Positions 12,348 through 24,631 are shown, counted from the first letter of the stretch. The stretch is 64,000 bases of DNA from Purshia tridentata (GCA_003254885.1 QANT01006963.1:1-64000); one strand, 5' to 3'. Notes: generated by a model from the letters alone, not told the origin. Numbers and translations: made by a program.

Positions 12348-12724
12348 TTTTTATTATTCCATTTTATGTTTACCAGTGGAATCATATATTATAGTCTGTG
12401 CATTAGATCGGAATTAGTATCAAACCAAGGTGTACCATTTTGAAACCTCTGTTTCTCAATCTTTCCTATCATTCTCTTTATTCTATTTGTTTGGCTTAGC
12501 TTGTTGTTCATGAAGAAGATGCAATGTTCTCTTTCACCTTAGATTGCTATCTGAACCGCGTACTTCTCTTTCAGAGGTGACGTGGGCATATTTTTTGTGT
12601 TTGCTTTTCGGTCCTGAACCGTACGTGTGCAGACCACCTGTTCGATGAAATTCGTGTACGTGAATCATGGTCATCTGCCGCTAAGTTCTACCATCTAATA
12701 TCTCATACCAATCTCGCGGAGGTA

Positions 12725-14164
12725 ATGGACTGCGTATTTTTTGGCGTCGGCATGAATCCCATTTTGTACAAAGGAAGTTTTGCAAGAAATGGTAGGGTGT
12801 CTCTAATGGCGCGTTGTAATACAAGGAGGAGACTACCCAAGAACCTTCGCTATCCTCGACGCACCAAGCTTCCTCCAGACCTTGGAATCAACCACTTCTT
12901 GAAGAACACAAGCGCGACCACCACAGAGCCATCTCCAATAGACTTCATTGAAGAAGAAGAAGAATATAAGGATGGCGAACTTGTTTGGGAGTCAGATGAG
13001 ATTGAAGCTATTTCATCACTTTTCCAAGGGAGAATACCCCAAAAGCCTGGAAAGTTGGATAGAAAAAGGCCTCTCCCACTCCCACTTCCTCACAAGCTTC
13101 GACCTTTGGGACTTCCTACGCCCAAGAAGCATGTTCAGATGACATCACCCATATCTGATCAAGTGTACAAGAACCCAAATGCTCTTATTGCTTTAGCAAG
13201 AGAAATTAGAAGCCTTGGAGCAGATGAAGATGCAGCACTAGTTCTAAACAAGTGGGTTCAGTTCCTTCGAAAAGGCTCTCTCTCCATGACCATTCGGGAA
13301 TTGGGTCACATGGGGTTACCTGAGAGAGCTCTGCAGACCTTCTGTTGGGCTCAGAAACAGCCTCAGCTCTTCCCCGATGACCGCATTTTGGCTTCCACAG
13401 TTGAGGTCCTGGCAAGGAACCATGAGCTCAAATTGCCATTCAATTTGGACAAGTTCACTAGTTTGGCAAGTCGTACTGTAATTGAGGCAATGGTGAGAGG
13501 GTTCATTAAAGGAGGAAGCCTCCATCTAGCTTGGAAGCTTATGTTGATAGCCAAGTATGGTAAAAGAAAGTTGGATCCGAGCTTATATGCCAAGCTAATA
13601 CTGAAGCTTGGGAAGAACCCTGATAAAAAAATGCTTGTAGTGACCTTATTGGACGAGCTTGGAGAAATAGAAGACTTGATTTTGAGCCAGCAGGATTGTA
13701 CTGCTATTATGAAAGTGTGCATTAGGCTTGGGAAATTTGAAGTTCTTGAGAGTCTTTATGACTGGTTTAAAAATTCCGGGCATGATCCGAGTGTTGTTAT
13801 GTACACGACTCTGATTCATAGCCGCTATTCCGAGAAGAAATTCAGGGAGGCCTTGGCTGTAGTTTGGGAAATGGAGACTTCAAATTGTCTTTTAGATTTT
13901 CCAGCTTATCGTGTGGTAGTAAAGCTTTTCGTTGCTCTGAATGATCTTGCAAGGGCTGTAAGGTATTTTTCGAAGCTTAAGGAAGCAGGTTTTTCCCCAA
14001 CATATGACCTATACAGGGACTTGATTAAAGTTTGCATGGTTTCTGGGAGGCTGGCAAAGTGTAGGGATGTTTGCAAGGAGGTAGAGATAGCAGGATTCAA
14101 GTTGGATAAAGAAACAAAGTCTCAGTTGCTGCAATTAGAAAGAGAACAAAAGTCAGGTTTTTGA
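12725..14164 (+). CDS. Single-exon PPR protein, probably organelle-targeted
   Basis: An uninterrupted 479-codon frame. The N-terminus is basic and Ser/Arg-rich (RRRLPKNLRYPRRTKLPPDLGIN), as expected of a plastid or mitochondrial targeting region. An acidic stretch DFIEEEEEYKDGE follows at about 77-89. The C-terminal third holds three clear pentatricopeptide repeats, at about 352-386, 388-422 and 423-457, the first starting PSVVMYTTLIHSRYSEKKF. More degenerate helical repeats lie between about 180 and 350. It has no E, DYW or SMR domain, so it is a P-class protein, a type that generally binds organellar RNA for stability, splicing or translation. It resembles the embryo-essential Arabidopsis protein EMB975 (At2g01860) as I remember it, but I would not assign that name without a search. 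Internal methionines at residues 10 and 28 are alternative starts. Confidence 0.9.
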   Translation: MDCVFFGVGMNPILYKGSFARNGRVSLMARCNTRRRLPKNLRYPRRTKLPPDLGINHFLKNTSATTTEPSPIDFIEEEEEYKDGELVWESDEIEAISSLFQGRIPQKPGKLDRKRPLPLPLPHKLRPLGLPTPKKHVQMTSPISDQVYKNPNALIALAREIRSLGADEDAALVLNKWVQFLRKGSLSMTIRELGHMGLPERALQTFCWAQKQPQLFPDDRILASTVEVLARNHELKLPFNLDKFTSLASRTVIEAMVRGFIKGGSLHLAWKLMLIAKYGKRKLDPSLYAKLILKLGKNPDKKMLVVTLLDELGEIEDLILSQQDCTAIMKVCIRLGKFEVLESLYDWFKNSGHDPSVVMYTTLIHSRYSEKKFREALAVVWEMETSNCLLDFPAYRVVVKLFVALNDLARAVRYFSKLKEAGFSPTYDLYRDLIKVCMVSGRLAKCRDVCKEVEIAGFKLDKETKSQLLQLEREQKSGF

Positions 14165-15378
14165 ATTTCCAATTTCCCTGTTGTAACTTGTAGTTACCAA
14201 TTACTGGTGCAGTAATGCTCTTATATAAAATAGAAGTTCTTTCTGCCCATCTCTAGTGGGTTTTCCACTATATGCAGGCTTGGCTTCCCTTATCTTTATG
14301 GTCATATATACCTTTTTTAAGTTTGACAAAGCCATCAAGGGCATGTTTGATTGCCTTTAGCTGTGTAGGTTTGGTTTCATAGCCATCAAGGACATGTTTT
14401 TCACCTTATGCAGGCTTGAATAGAACGGATGAGCAATTGTTTGGTTTCTAATATCGAGGGCAAGTACAATGGCTTTTTTGGTCGACAGTGCTTCATTCCC
14501 TCTTAATTCTCCCAAATCCGCTACAGCAAATATTGAAAACGAATTGGGTTTGATCTTGAAGAGGAAAGAGATTGAACAAATTCTATGTTTCAACTGTCAA
14601 GAATTAATTCTCGCAATGCCATTGAGGATCATGTTTTTATCTCAGCCGGGCAGTGGCTCTTCTGCTTGGCTATTCTCTAATACTATGAATATGATGAAGA
14701 AGCTTTCATTTAATTTCTGTTCTTTTTTTGATTGATTATCTTTCAATTTCAATTCCTCTAATAAATAAACTCATAAGAGAAAAAAAAAAATAGTCTTCCC
14801 CAAGAAACAAAGCCTTCGATTCTCAAGGTAAGAGGATATAGTGTCTGGTATTTGCAAATTGCAATTTACAAATTTCTTCTTCACTTAGTTTCCTTAACAA
14901 ACTGCCAATAGTAAGATAATGATCCATAAGAGATGATGTGATGGTGTTTAGGGTTAAATAAGTAAATTAACTTGTATCAAATCACTAATAACTTGGTGTA
15001 AAGGACAATTTTTGGGTTGTTTCACCACATAACAATATAACCGAAAAAATCTCTCTAATATTAGGACACCCTGCCCAAATGAGAATTGGTTAGTGAATAC
15101 ATGGCCTATTTCGTAGGCAAACAATTACACAATTTGTGGGACGGATTACAGCGATGCCCATCAAACAGCTGAACCTCAATTTTAGGCTTTTTAGCGATGA
15201 TTATGGATAAATTTGTTGTTTTCCGGGCGTGATCTTATGGAATGATAAGCATAACAATGCCTTCCTAAAAAATTAACAAAGCCAGCTAAAATTCTAAATG
15301 GAGAATATCACTGGGCCAAGAAAAAGCCCATCAATCCTCACAAGTTCACAACCTTGGCCTCTATCTTTGTTTAATTAC
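14165..15378. other. Spacer between PPR gene and MFS transporter gene
   Basis: Holds the convergent 3' regions of the two genes. A short imperfect repeat (AGCCATCAAGG-CATGTTT) occurs near 14,331 and 14,382. An 88-codon open frame at 14,469-14,735 has no recognisable domain and I do not call it a gene. The remainder shows nothing notable. Confidence 0.5.
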
Positions 15379-18300
15379 TTATGCGGCATTAGCCACTCTC
15401 TTTGATTTCTTGGCAGCTTGAATCTTGTTGTAAAGGTTCTTGGTTCTTATGGACAACAAAATGTCCAAACCAAAGCCAATGACACAGGCAATGGCCATGA
15501 CAACAAACACAAGCCTGTAACAATGGGCACCAACACAGGTGTTGCCGCCTCCGGCAGTGGCTGTGGCCTGCATGTCGTACAATATTCCGGCGAGCAGGCC
15601 AGAGAATAGGAAGGAGCCAAGAGGAAGGTTGAGGATGAGAATGTTGTAGATGAGGCCATAGTATTTGAGACCAAATAGTTCAGATGCAGTTGGGACTGTG
15701 ATGGCAAGACGAATCCCATAGCAGATGCCAACAACAATTGAACCAATGTAGAGGGAACCAGGCATAGCAATGGCCATGAGTACGTAGCCAACAGCCATTA
15801 GAATCTGAGAAGCAGCATTCCACAGTGGCCTTGGTGTTGCAGCTTTCCTGTACTCACAAAATGGGACCACAGTGAGTTTAAAATGTTGGTTGACAAAGCT
15901 TAATTTCCAGACGATTAATCAAACTAATCTATCAAATTCAAAGACTTGCACCAATTAAACACTCTCTCAAAGTTAAAATAAACTGGTCCATGGTTATTTT
16001 AGTAAACTGTTAGGTAAAACGTGACAATTAAAGCTTAGGACCACACATTGGACGAGGGATAATGACTGTTGAGAAGCTGTTAAAAATAAAGAAAAAAACA
16101 AAGCAAACAACAAACAAGTAAACAAACAAGCTTTTCAAAAATTGGATCATGCTTGTGTTGCCCAGAGTGTGAATTAATAAAAGGGGAGGTTCAAAATTAA
16201 CTGCTAAAGTGCTAAAGCCACAACAATTACTAAATTTTCCACAAGCACATATCATATCTTAATGCAAAGTCAAAAGCAACCCAAAAGGAAAAAACAAAAA
16301 ACTATTAAATGATGTGATAATAGTACAATACATTCTTCTCTAATTCACGTTTCATAATATGAATACACAATATTATATTTTAAAAATATAACATTAATAA
16401 TAGTTACTCATATTATAATACGATTACATGACCTGAAAATATTACAATTACACCAAATCCTTACTCTTTATTTGAAAAGAAATATAAAAAGATTCAACAA
16501 CCATCCGAACTTTTAAGTGGCCAAAAGGCAAGCATAGTACAAACACTTGCTAAAAAACCAAAAAAGTCATAGATCTTATTAATATGCTTCTTTAACTTTC
16601 GGTTTATCATTGTCTACCACGATTGCAAGTGGCCAGATAACTTAATCTACATTCAAAGGTTATTTTATATTTGATATTACTACACCAAAAAAAAGTTATT
16701 TATAAGAAAACAAAGAATAATTAATCCTAACATAAAATAATAACCATAATCAAATAAACGCGACATAAAAGAATAGTGGCAAAAAGCCAGACATAGAAAA
16801 AAGCTTCTTAGATAAGGAAAGCATTCATGGATCTTACTAACAGAATTAGATTTTTGGTATATGCTCCACACATATAAATATAATTTTTTAATCATAAAAT
16901 TTTTTATTTAATTATTTTAAAAAATTTTAAAAATTTTATAACTTCTCACTTTTTTCACTTAATAAGATAGTTGTTTTTATTTTTATTTTTTAATTTTTTT
17001 AATGACTTAATTTTACAACTGTTTTCTTAATTTTATTATGTTAGTTTATTTTTAATGGCTTTATAATGTTAAAGATTAAAAATTAAAGATTATTCTCTAA
17101 TTATTAATACCACCTATTGCAAGTGGCCCACTAAATGAATAATATAAAATTCTTGGTTATATTAAAAAGACGTTCTATATTCTTCCAAGTAAGAAACTTT
17201 CTATATTCATCAAAAATTCTTTTTAAATCTCTATTAGAAATTTATTATTATTGTTGAGAGGAGTGGTTCACACATGACTGACCTGATGAAGTACTCCGAA
17301 ACCATACCCGAAACGATTCGCCCGAAAAACCCCCAAATACTGGTTAGCGAAACGAAGATCGAAACGTCGGCGTATCCGAGAGCCAAACCGATCTGCCCCA
17401 TATTGTTCATCACCGCCAACCCGGTCCCGACCCCACACAGAAAAGACACGAACAGTATCCAAAAATCCAAGCACCTCATCGCCTCGAATATCGTGTGGTC
17501 CTCTCCGATCACCGGCCGTCTCTTCACCGCCGGAGCCTCCGGCTTGTGCTGGGGGTCCGGTACAATCGTCTGCCTCAGCAACGGCTCATCGGCTTGTGTT
17601 TCGAGGTCCGACCCCGGTGAGGACCCGACCGGTTTGGAAAGCCAGGTGGTGAAAAACGAGTAGGCCGGGACCAGTAAAGGTGAAGCTAAGAGAAGTAAGA
17701 GAATGGCAGAGAAGACGAGGGATACGAGCTTGGAAGGGTCGGGGATGAAGTCGTAGGCGAGGAGGTAGAGGGCGACTACGACAGCGACGCCATTGAAGAG
17801 CCAGAAATAGCGGGACTCCTGGCGGTCCTCGGCGGAGGAGGTGGAGGGAGGGATTTCTCGGAGGAAGAGCATGGCGGCGAGGCAGACAGCGAAGGGGGTT
17901 ATGGCAAGCATGAGGAGGAAGCTGCCAGGTTCGTTGTTGAAGAGCGCGGCGCAGAGGTCGGTGAAGATGGCGGTGCTGAGGCCCACGTAGCCTTTCAGAA
18001 TACCCGAGACGGGGCCCCGGTTCCGCCGGAAGTTCCGAATGCAGGTTACGAGAACCGCCGTGTTCATCCACGTCGTGCTGTTGCCTCCCATGCACAGAAA
18101 TATGCACATCTGGGAAAATAACAAACATACAGTTGGGTTGTCGTACAGTGTAGTCGGTGTCAACATAAATTATGCTCTCCCACTGTTTGATTAAAATTCA
18201 AGGTGAATTTTTTAAGTAACAAATAAAGAGTTACATTACCTGCCAATAAGAGAGGGGTTTGATCCTCTCACTGACGATGAGCCACTGAGCTCCGTAGCCG

Positions 18301-18575
18301 ACAAGGCCTTCGACGGAGCCGATAAGGAGAATGACCCAGGTGGGCAATTGATCAGAAGCAAGGCCGGCGAGAAGCCCAAAAGCTTTGCCGACGTCTTTGG
18401 CGACGGAGAGGCTGTTGAGCTCGAGCTGGGTGAGGTTCATGAGAGATTTTAGAGAGTCGGAGTAGTTGGAGAAGGTGTAGTTGTTGCCTGAAATGGCCTG
18501 GACCCAAACTGCGGTAACAAAACCCAGCCATTTGCAAGCTGCGGAAACAGAGGAGCGCTCTGAACCGAACCCCAT
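15379..18575 (-). CDS. Nodulin-like / NFD4-type MFS transporter
   Basis: Three exons on the minus strand (18240-18575, 17283-18109, 15379-15847) encode 543 residues. The frame is intact only if the last acceptor is at 15,847, which joins EYFI to RKAATPRPLWNAASQ as in relatives. The N-terminal part (about 1-250) is the nodulin-like domain with the family's WLGFVTAVWVQAISGNNYTFSNYS block. The C-terminal half is a second major-facilitator half beginning near MRCLDFWILFVSFLCGVGTGLAVMNN. About twelve hydrophobic spans are visible, with a hydrophilic central loop (ETQADEPLLRQ). Plant members include NUCLEAR FUSION DEFECTIVE 4 and many uncharacterised carriers, so the substrate cannot be read from sequence. 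The closest Arabidopsis relative I recall is At4g34950. Intron 2 (1.4 kb) is AT-rich. Confidence 0.92.
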
Positions 18576-20570
18576 CAGAACAGTCCAACAGAGTCAGAAT
18601 CAAACCAAGGGGGGTTGAAAGCAGTGGTGTGCTACTGGCTAGTGTGCCATACATAAGGGTATTTAAAGAGATATTTTGTTTCTTTTTTTTTTTGGCTAGG
18701 AAAGAGATATTTTGTTAATTATTAGAAAATACAAAAGGCTTCTCGAAAAGAACAAAAAAACAAAAACAAAAAATACAAAAGGCTTTACTTTTGGTTTTTC
18801 AGAAAAGAAAAAAGAAAATAAATAAAAGGGGTTGTACTTGGTACTTTGTTAGTTTGCCACCGTTGATATTAAAGCGACAAGTGGCTTGTTGTTGGTGTCG
18901 TCTTGGTGGGACTCAGCTAGTCGCGAGCCGTCTAGTGTTTTTCCTGGGAATGGTATCGTGTCGGTAACCGAACTGAAACCCCATTACCGACCAATCAATC
19001 GAGCTCGGAAGGCCCATTTAGAAACCACAACCGATCCAACGGTCTTCTGGTTTCTAAACGGCTTTCAGAGATTGAGAGAGACTAAGAGAGCTATAAGTGT
19101 TGTTCGGCGGTGGAGATCGCAGGTGGTGGTGACCTAAGAGAGACTGAGAGAGGGAGAGATGAGAAAAACTGAGTAAGAGAGTGACTGTAAGTGAGAAACA
19201 AATAACCGAAGGGAGAAGAAAAGGAAATCAGTCGGTTCGGTCAGTATCTCTCACTTTAAATAATTCATGTCACGTTTATTTACAAGGAATGCGTATGAAA
19301 TGAATAAAAGTCGCATTTCACTCAAATCATTTGTTTACTTGCACTAGGAATCAAAAATTAAGTATGTCTCACTCAAATATAAGGAATTATACTTCTTGGA
19401 AAAGATTTGATATTGATTACAACAATGCTATATTTATCATATTTTTATATCATAATTTTTTACTATCTTATGTGGCAATTTATATAGCATTAATACATTG
19501 GACACTAAAAAAATAAAAATAAAAATCCTAAAAATAAAGAAATACTCTGCTAGTATAATAATGACATATAAAATAATATGAAAAATATAGTATAAAAATA
19601 TAGTAAGAATAACATTATTGTATTGATTATCATTCCATCTAAAATCATAGCTTCATACTAAAGTTACACTCAAACTTTTAAATACCCCAAAATACCCATT
19701 AATAAAATAAATCTTTTTCAACAACCTTCAAACTTGTTAGTAATTAAACTAGTTTTTATTTTGATTCATAATTCTTAGTAAACATGGGTCGGAAATCAAT
19801 TTTATTTTTAATTTGATAGTATATAATTTAATAGGAATGATTTATCCTCCTCGTTCTATTCTTTACTTTGAATATTTTTCTCTCTCATTCTATGTAAGCA
19901 ACCTCACATGTTGAATCATAATCACCCCAATACACCTTCTCAACAATGAGAATGTAAAGAGATGAATGAGTTAGAATCTGAAGTTGAATGATCTTGTCTT
20001 CGAAGGTTAGAAAGTCTCGTTTATATACAAAAATAGAAAATTCATATCTCTAGATTTGAAGGATGAATAGTGGGGCCTTATGTCTTCTTGACTTATAAGA
20101 CATTGAAGCTGAATACATTTTAATAAATTGTATAAGATACTATGATGAATATATCCTAAATTTATCTACGCAATAAACTTGACTTCGGTCTTGATTTTTT
20201 TTTTAATTTTTTTATTCTTTTGTAAGAAAGGGGATTTATTATTTTGATATAGATATTAGATAAGAAATGAATTAAAGATGAAGAAAAAAAACTAGAAAAG
20301 CGTAAAAAAAAAGTGAGAGAGAGAGAAAATTACAACTTACCAGCAAAGGCAAATGGCTCGTCGCGTGATTTACCAAACAAGCGTGTTTGTTGCCATTTGC
20401 TTACCTTCACCTCACGTGACTTGCAGGTTGCCTGTTTAGTCAAAGGCGAGTAATGTGGTAGGAAAAATTACATTTTTATCCCCCTAATCTTGCTACATTT
20501 TCATTTCAATTTTTAAATCAAGAATAAAGGTAGATTTAAACAAGAAGGAGTACTAAGGACTTATCCTCGT

Positions 20571-20608
20571 AAAAAAAAAAAAAAAAAAAANNNNNNNNNN
20601 NNNNNNNN

Positions 20609-20650
<42 letters not shown>
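20571..20650. other. Assembly gap inside a poly-A run
   Basis: Eighteen Ns at 20,591-20,608 sit inside an otherwise unbroken run of A on both sides (20 before, 42 after). The flanks read CTTATCC on the left and GGATAAG on the right, an inverted pair. The true length and content of the run are unknown; the gap is probably a sequencing or assembly artefact of the homopolymer. Confidence 0.97.
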
Positions 20651-20654
<4 letters not shown>

Positions 20655-20873
20655 AAGAAATGTTCCATCATGTGAAGCTGATATTGCTTGATGCTTATCA
20701 AGCAGATAAGAACAACAGTGATAAGCTACAGAAAGACTCGTGCAACCACCGTTTGTTGTACCCTACCCTACCGCTTGTCAATTAATTGTCATTTCCAGCC
20801 TTTCAATTTACATTTGCTTGGCTCAAAATAGTCATAGGGTAGATTCTTTATAAGGTGTGGAGGATATTCTTTA

Positions 20874-21104
20874 GAGGCAAGCTATTTCGACCACTTTTCA
20901 TTGTTGAGTTGATATTTTTAAAATATTTGATAATAGTCTATCAAAATGTTTATATTATTTTGGTAGACTATTGTCGAATAATACAAATATAAAAAAAATT
21001 TAATAATTAGTCATCGAAATAACATAAATATTTCGGTAGACTATTGTCGAATGTCCTAAAGGTAGTTAACTCAACAATGAAAAATGGTTGAAATAGTTTA
21101 AGCC
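20874..21104. mobile_element. 231-bp Mutator-like MITE
   Basis: Long imperfect terminal inverted repeats are visible: the left end carries CTATTTCGACCACTTTTCAT and the right end its complement with few changes, continuing through TTGTTGAGTT. Exact 9-bp direct repeats TATTCTTTA flank it at 20,865-20,873 and 21,105-21,113, the duplication size of Mutator-superfamily insertions. The interior holds paired GGTAGACTATTGTCGAAT blocks. It has no coding capacity. The outermost few bases of the two ends match less well, so the boundary could shift slightly. Confidence 0.78.
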
Positions 21105-21540
21105 TATTCTTTAAATTAAAAAATAGATAGAGAGCCCTTTTTTCTTTCTTTTTTTCTTTTTTACAAAATCAATCTGGAATTCCTAAATATGCCAACATGG
21201 TATAATATTATTAATTTACCATGCATCAGCATCAACGTCGATCACATGATGAATGAATGAATGAATGCTTTCATTTTCGATAGTGCAAAATTTGTTAGGT
21301 TTGATTGTGTTTGAAAATCTGTTTGTTACTAAGATGTAAAGTTTTAACTTTTAAAGTTTACTTGATTCAAATACAAGTTAAAATTTAATATCTAAGCTTA
21401 TTGAATAGTAAGTCATGCTATATTTAAAAAGATTCAATTTAAAAAATATATATATAAATCATTGTTCTAGCAATGAAAGATATAAGACTGGGGGTGTATG
21501 GTCGTCTTTGCTGATCGATCAGACCTAAAAATTCACACAT

Positions 21541-21900
21541 AAATTAATTGATAGAATTTGAGTATTTAATCTAAAACTAATGGATGAAAAGGTTTATAAG
21601 CATATATACTAAGTTATAATTTTTTTATGTGGAATATTGCTATATATTACTCTAAATAAGTTTCCGCACGTATGATGAGATTTTGAGCCGAATAATACAT
21701 TAAAAAATTATATTGGATAACGTATAGCATGTATGGCTGTTAGGCTTTACATGCAGATACTAAGTTTTGATACTATAATAGAATTTAAGTATTCAACTTA
21801 AAATTAATTGACAATAAATAAAAAGGTCCAGATCTTATAAACACGTATACTAAATTCTGATTTTTTAATGTAAGAAATTGTTACACATTACTCTCAATAT
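21541..21900. repeat. Two diverged direct repeats of about 120 bp
   Basis: The stretch at about 21,541-21,662 is repeated, with many substitutions and small gaps, at about 21,768-21,896. Shared blocks, in order, are ATAGAATTTGAGTATT-like, AAAATTAATTG/AAAACTAATGG-like, TTATAA(G/A)CA-TATACTAA and ATTGCTA/TTGTTA followed by ATTACTCT. This looks like an old transposon remnant present twice. The family was not identified. Confidence 0.55.
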
Positions 21901-22500
21901 TAACCAAACTATTCTATTAATTTATCATGTTATTTATAAGGAAGTAGTTGAAAACTTGGGAGGTAGTTTAATAAAAATTGATTCACTATCCTATACAAAG
22001 CATTTAATTTAGGTTGGTCAAAGACTTGAAGATGTAGTTGACGACAGGCTGTATTGTTTTGGCAGTGTCTGCATGTGGGTTGGGGACCGCTGCTGCTTAT
22101 CAGGCTGATTTGATCGCTGCAAGATCATCCCACCCTTTACCTTTCAGAAAGCATAAAAGCAGGCCTATCTATCAGAGAGAACCATTCTCTGCTTAGTTCC
22201 CCAGTAATTACTAATTACTGGTTGCAAATTTTCACGAATATGCTGCTCACAAGTCGATCACAAACATACCAAAAACCAGCATGCATGCATCGTCCCACTG
22301 CTTTCCTACTACATGCATGACTTAATATATATATATATATTGAATTTGTGCAGGAACGTTCACTTGAAAGCTAGGCAGCCTAAATCATGCAGCCCCAACC
22401 TCTTAATTTGTCTTTTTATAAAAAAAAAACATATTAACTATAGCTAGGACAAAAAATGTGCATTAATTTCTGGTGGAAACTCTTAACCAGGGGCATCTTT

Positions 22501-22638
22501 TTAATTGTTCTCTTATTTTATATCAGCATATATATATATATATATGTGCATGTCATTGTTGGTTTATTTAATTGTTCTCTTATTTTATATCAGCATATAT
22601 ATATATATATATATGTGTGCATGTCATTGTTGGTTTTC
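22501..22638. repeat. 67-71 bp tandem duplication containing (AT)n
   Basis: Units at 22,501-22,567 and 22,568-22,638 share TTAATTGTTCTCTTATTTTA, an AT run, and GCATGTCATTGTTGGTTT. They differ mainly in the length of the AT run, so the duplication is recent. Confidence 0.9.
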
Positions 22639-23156
22639 TTTAGACTTTTATTGATAAGGACCTCAAATATTTGTAATTTATTCGAAATTTTTCTGCAAAT
22701 ATTTAAAATTTTAACCGAATGTCAAGCGCTTAAATTAATGTTTATATTGTTGTCGAACCACAGTTACACTTGTTCTTCATTGAAGTTTTGTACTGTACCG
22801 TACGTAATTACACTTTTGTGTTCTTAATTAATAAAAATTATAAATCTTAAATTCATAACTCATATCCTAATTAAACTATGCTAAAACACATACTCTTTTC
22901 ACACACTTAAAAGAAAAAAAAAATTGGACGGTCGGTAAAGTCATCATTTAAAAGAATGAAAACGAAATTAGGTTGAATTCCAGCCACATTTTCGTAAAGG
23001 TCGATCGAGAGAAAAAGAGAGAATAGGGACAAATCTGTTTGGTCCCACAAAATTAAGCTAATGAGCTCATTTTCACTACACTGATCACAAGATTCACATC
23101 ATGAAAACTACAGCTATCCCTTATCCGTCCAATTGCGACGTGGGGTCGACATGCCG

Positions 23157-23170
23157 GTACGATATCGTAC
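23157..23170. other. 14-bp perfect palindrome
   Basis: GTACGATATCGTAC is its own reverse complement and is flanked by CCG and GGC. It lies in a locally GC-richer stretch (23,100-23,240) with GACGTGG and GTCGAC nearby, which looks like a regulatory region but has no assignable gene. Confidence 0.5.
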
Positions 23171-24031
23171 GGCTTTCGTCGCACCTCCGTTACAAGATGA
23201 GATTGACATTTCACAACTTGTCATGTCCCTCTCCTAAACAATTAATTAATTAATTAATATTCAAAAAGAACATATATATATATATATATATATAGATATC
23301 CATCCTAATCAAATGTGAGGAAGGAATCTTAATTTAATAAATTTGCATGAGAGAGGAGACATTGAAAAAGACGATTTAAAATATAATAACTTAAAAATAT
23401 ATGAGTACAGTTGGGGTATACGTTATTATTTTTATCTTTGTTAAAAAAGAAGTTAATATTTAATTAGTCAAATTTTCTTGCTTAATTTCTTCTTATAATC
23501 TTTTAAACCTGTATGTAGTTGAGTTCGGTCCAAACCCACCTGTCCTACTTGAGTTGTTGGGATCATTAAGTTGCAGAGCCGAGGGACGGTTTGAAAACGA
23601 GGAGGAATCAAAGTCATGCTTTCGTAAGTACATGCATATCATTGTCTTTGCCAAATAATGACATTTAAGACTTTCGACAAATTCTTCATAAATATACAAA
23701 ATATCTGTAATCCTTGTCGGTGGAAGTGGCACCATGATATCCAGAACGACGACGTATAGAACAATGCAAATGAAACTTGTTAAAATTGCTTCACCAGTCA
23801 GTAACTCAGTACATGACATGATACATAGTGTAAAAAAGGAGTGCCGACATTTGGACGTTTTTCTAATTAAAAAGGATGAATTGGTGAATTTGTATGATCT
23901 CTTTCAGGGTGGCCACATCGACCTTTTCTTCAACTACATCCGTCCTTGTGTTGTTGATTGCGTAGATCACCCACCATATGGAGCCGACATATGTAATACT
24001 CAAGATATATAATTACAACTATTCATAATAT

Positions 24032-24631
24032 TAGGGATGGGCATGAAAACCGAAATTATCGAAATTTAGATTTAAAACTGTTCATTCATAATAAGATCTT
24101 ATCATTCTACGTCATTCTGTTTCAATTCATTTAAAATTGTTTTTTTTCTTTATAAGTTTTGAACCGACACTTAACCGAATCGATTTAAAAAAAGATATAA
24201 TTAATTCAACTAGCTAAAGACTGGATTTGTCTCGAATCGAACTAAACCCACTTCACAATGTCTTGACCTGATCTCTCTCTAGTCTTTCTCAGCCTCATCA
24301 ACCCGTCGCCACTCTAAAACTTCAATGGAATCTCTGGGTTGGTTCTGTCTCGGAATCTCGCCACGCTGCCCTTTCCATCTCTCCAATTACGGTTTATGTC
24401 TGTCTCAACACCAAAATCCTAAACCCTCCCAACCTTAATTTCTATGGACCCTATCCCTAGACCCCAAATCCAATTTCTTTCGACTCAGATATTTTTGACC
24501 AAATCCCTTTAGAAGTATGGGATACTCAATATTAAGGTTACAAACTGCCCATCCCCTACCAATCATAAACCGATTTCAAACTCCGGTCTTGAAAACCGGA
24601 TGACGTCAATACCTACCTGTGCCCACCCCTA
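24032..24631. mobile_element. 600-bp hAT-like non-autonomous element
   Basis: The ends read TAGGGATGGGCA and the complement of TAGGGGTGGGCA, a 12-bp terminal inverted repeat with one mismatch of the form typical of plant hAT elements. The flanking 8-mers (CATAATAT and ATTCATAT) match at only five of eight positions, so the target duplication has decayed or the ends are slightly off. The outer thirds contain CCGAA/AACCG motifs like the MITE in BUB3. The middle (about 24,240-24,480) is GC-richer, non-repetitive and gene-like, possibly captured host DNA. No transposase is present. Confidence 0.68.

Noticed and set aside
17586-18128. A 180-codon alternative frame in the MFS transporter exon 2
   Set aside because: It is a GC-driven shadow; the overlapping frame has membrane spans and family motifs, this one does not.
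22040-22240. Possible microRNA or other small RNA gene
   Set aside because: I compared it with the plant miRNA families I know and looked for a long hairpin; no mature sequence matched and pairing was weak.
23493-24012. Overlapping frames on both strands
   Set aside because: Neither peptide resembles a known family and both overlap each other; no promoter or exon structure supports either.
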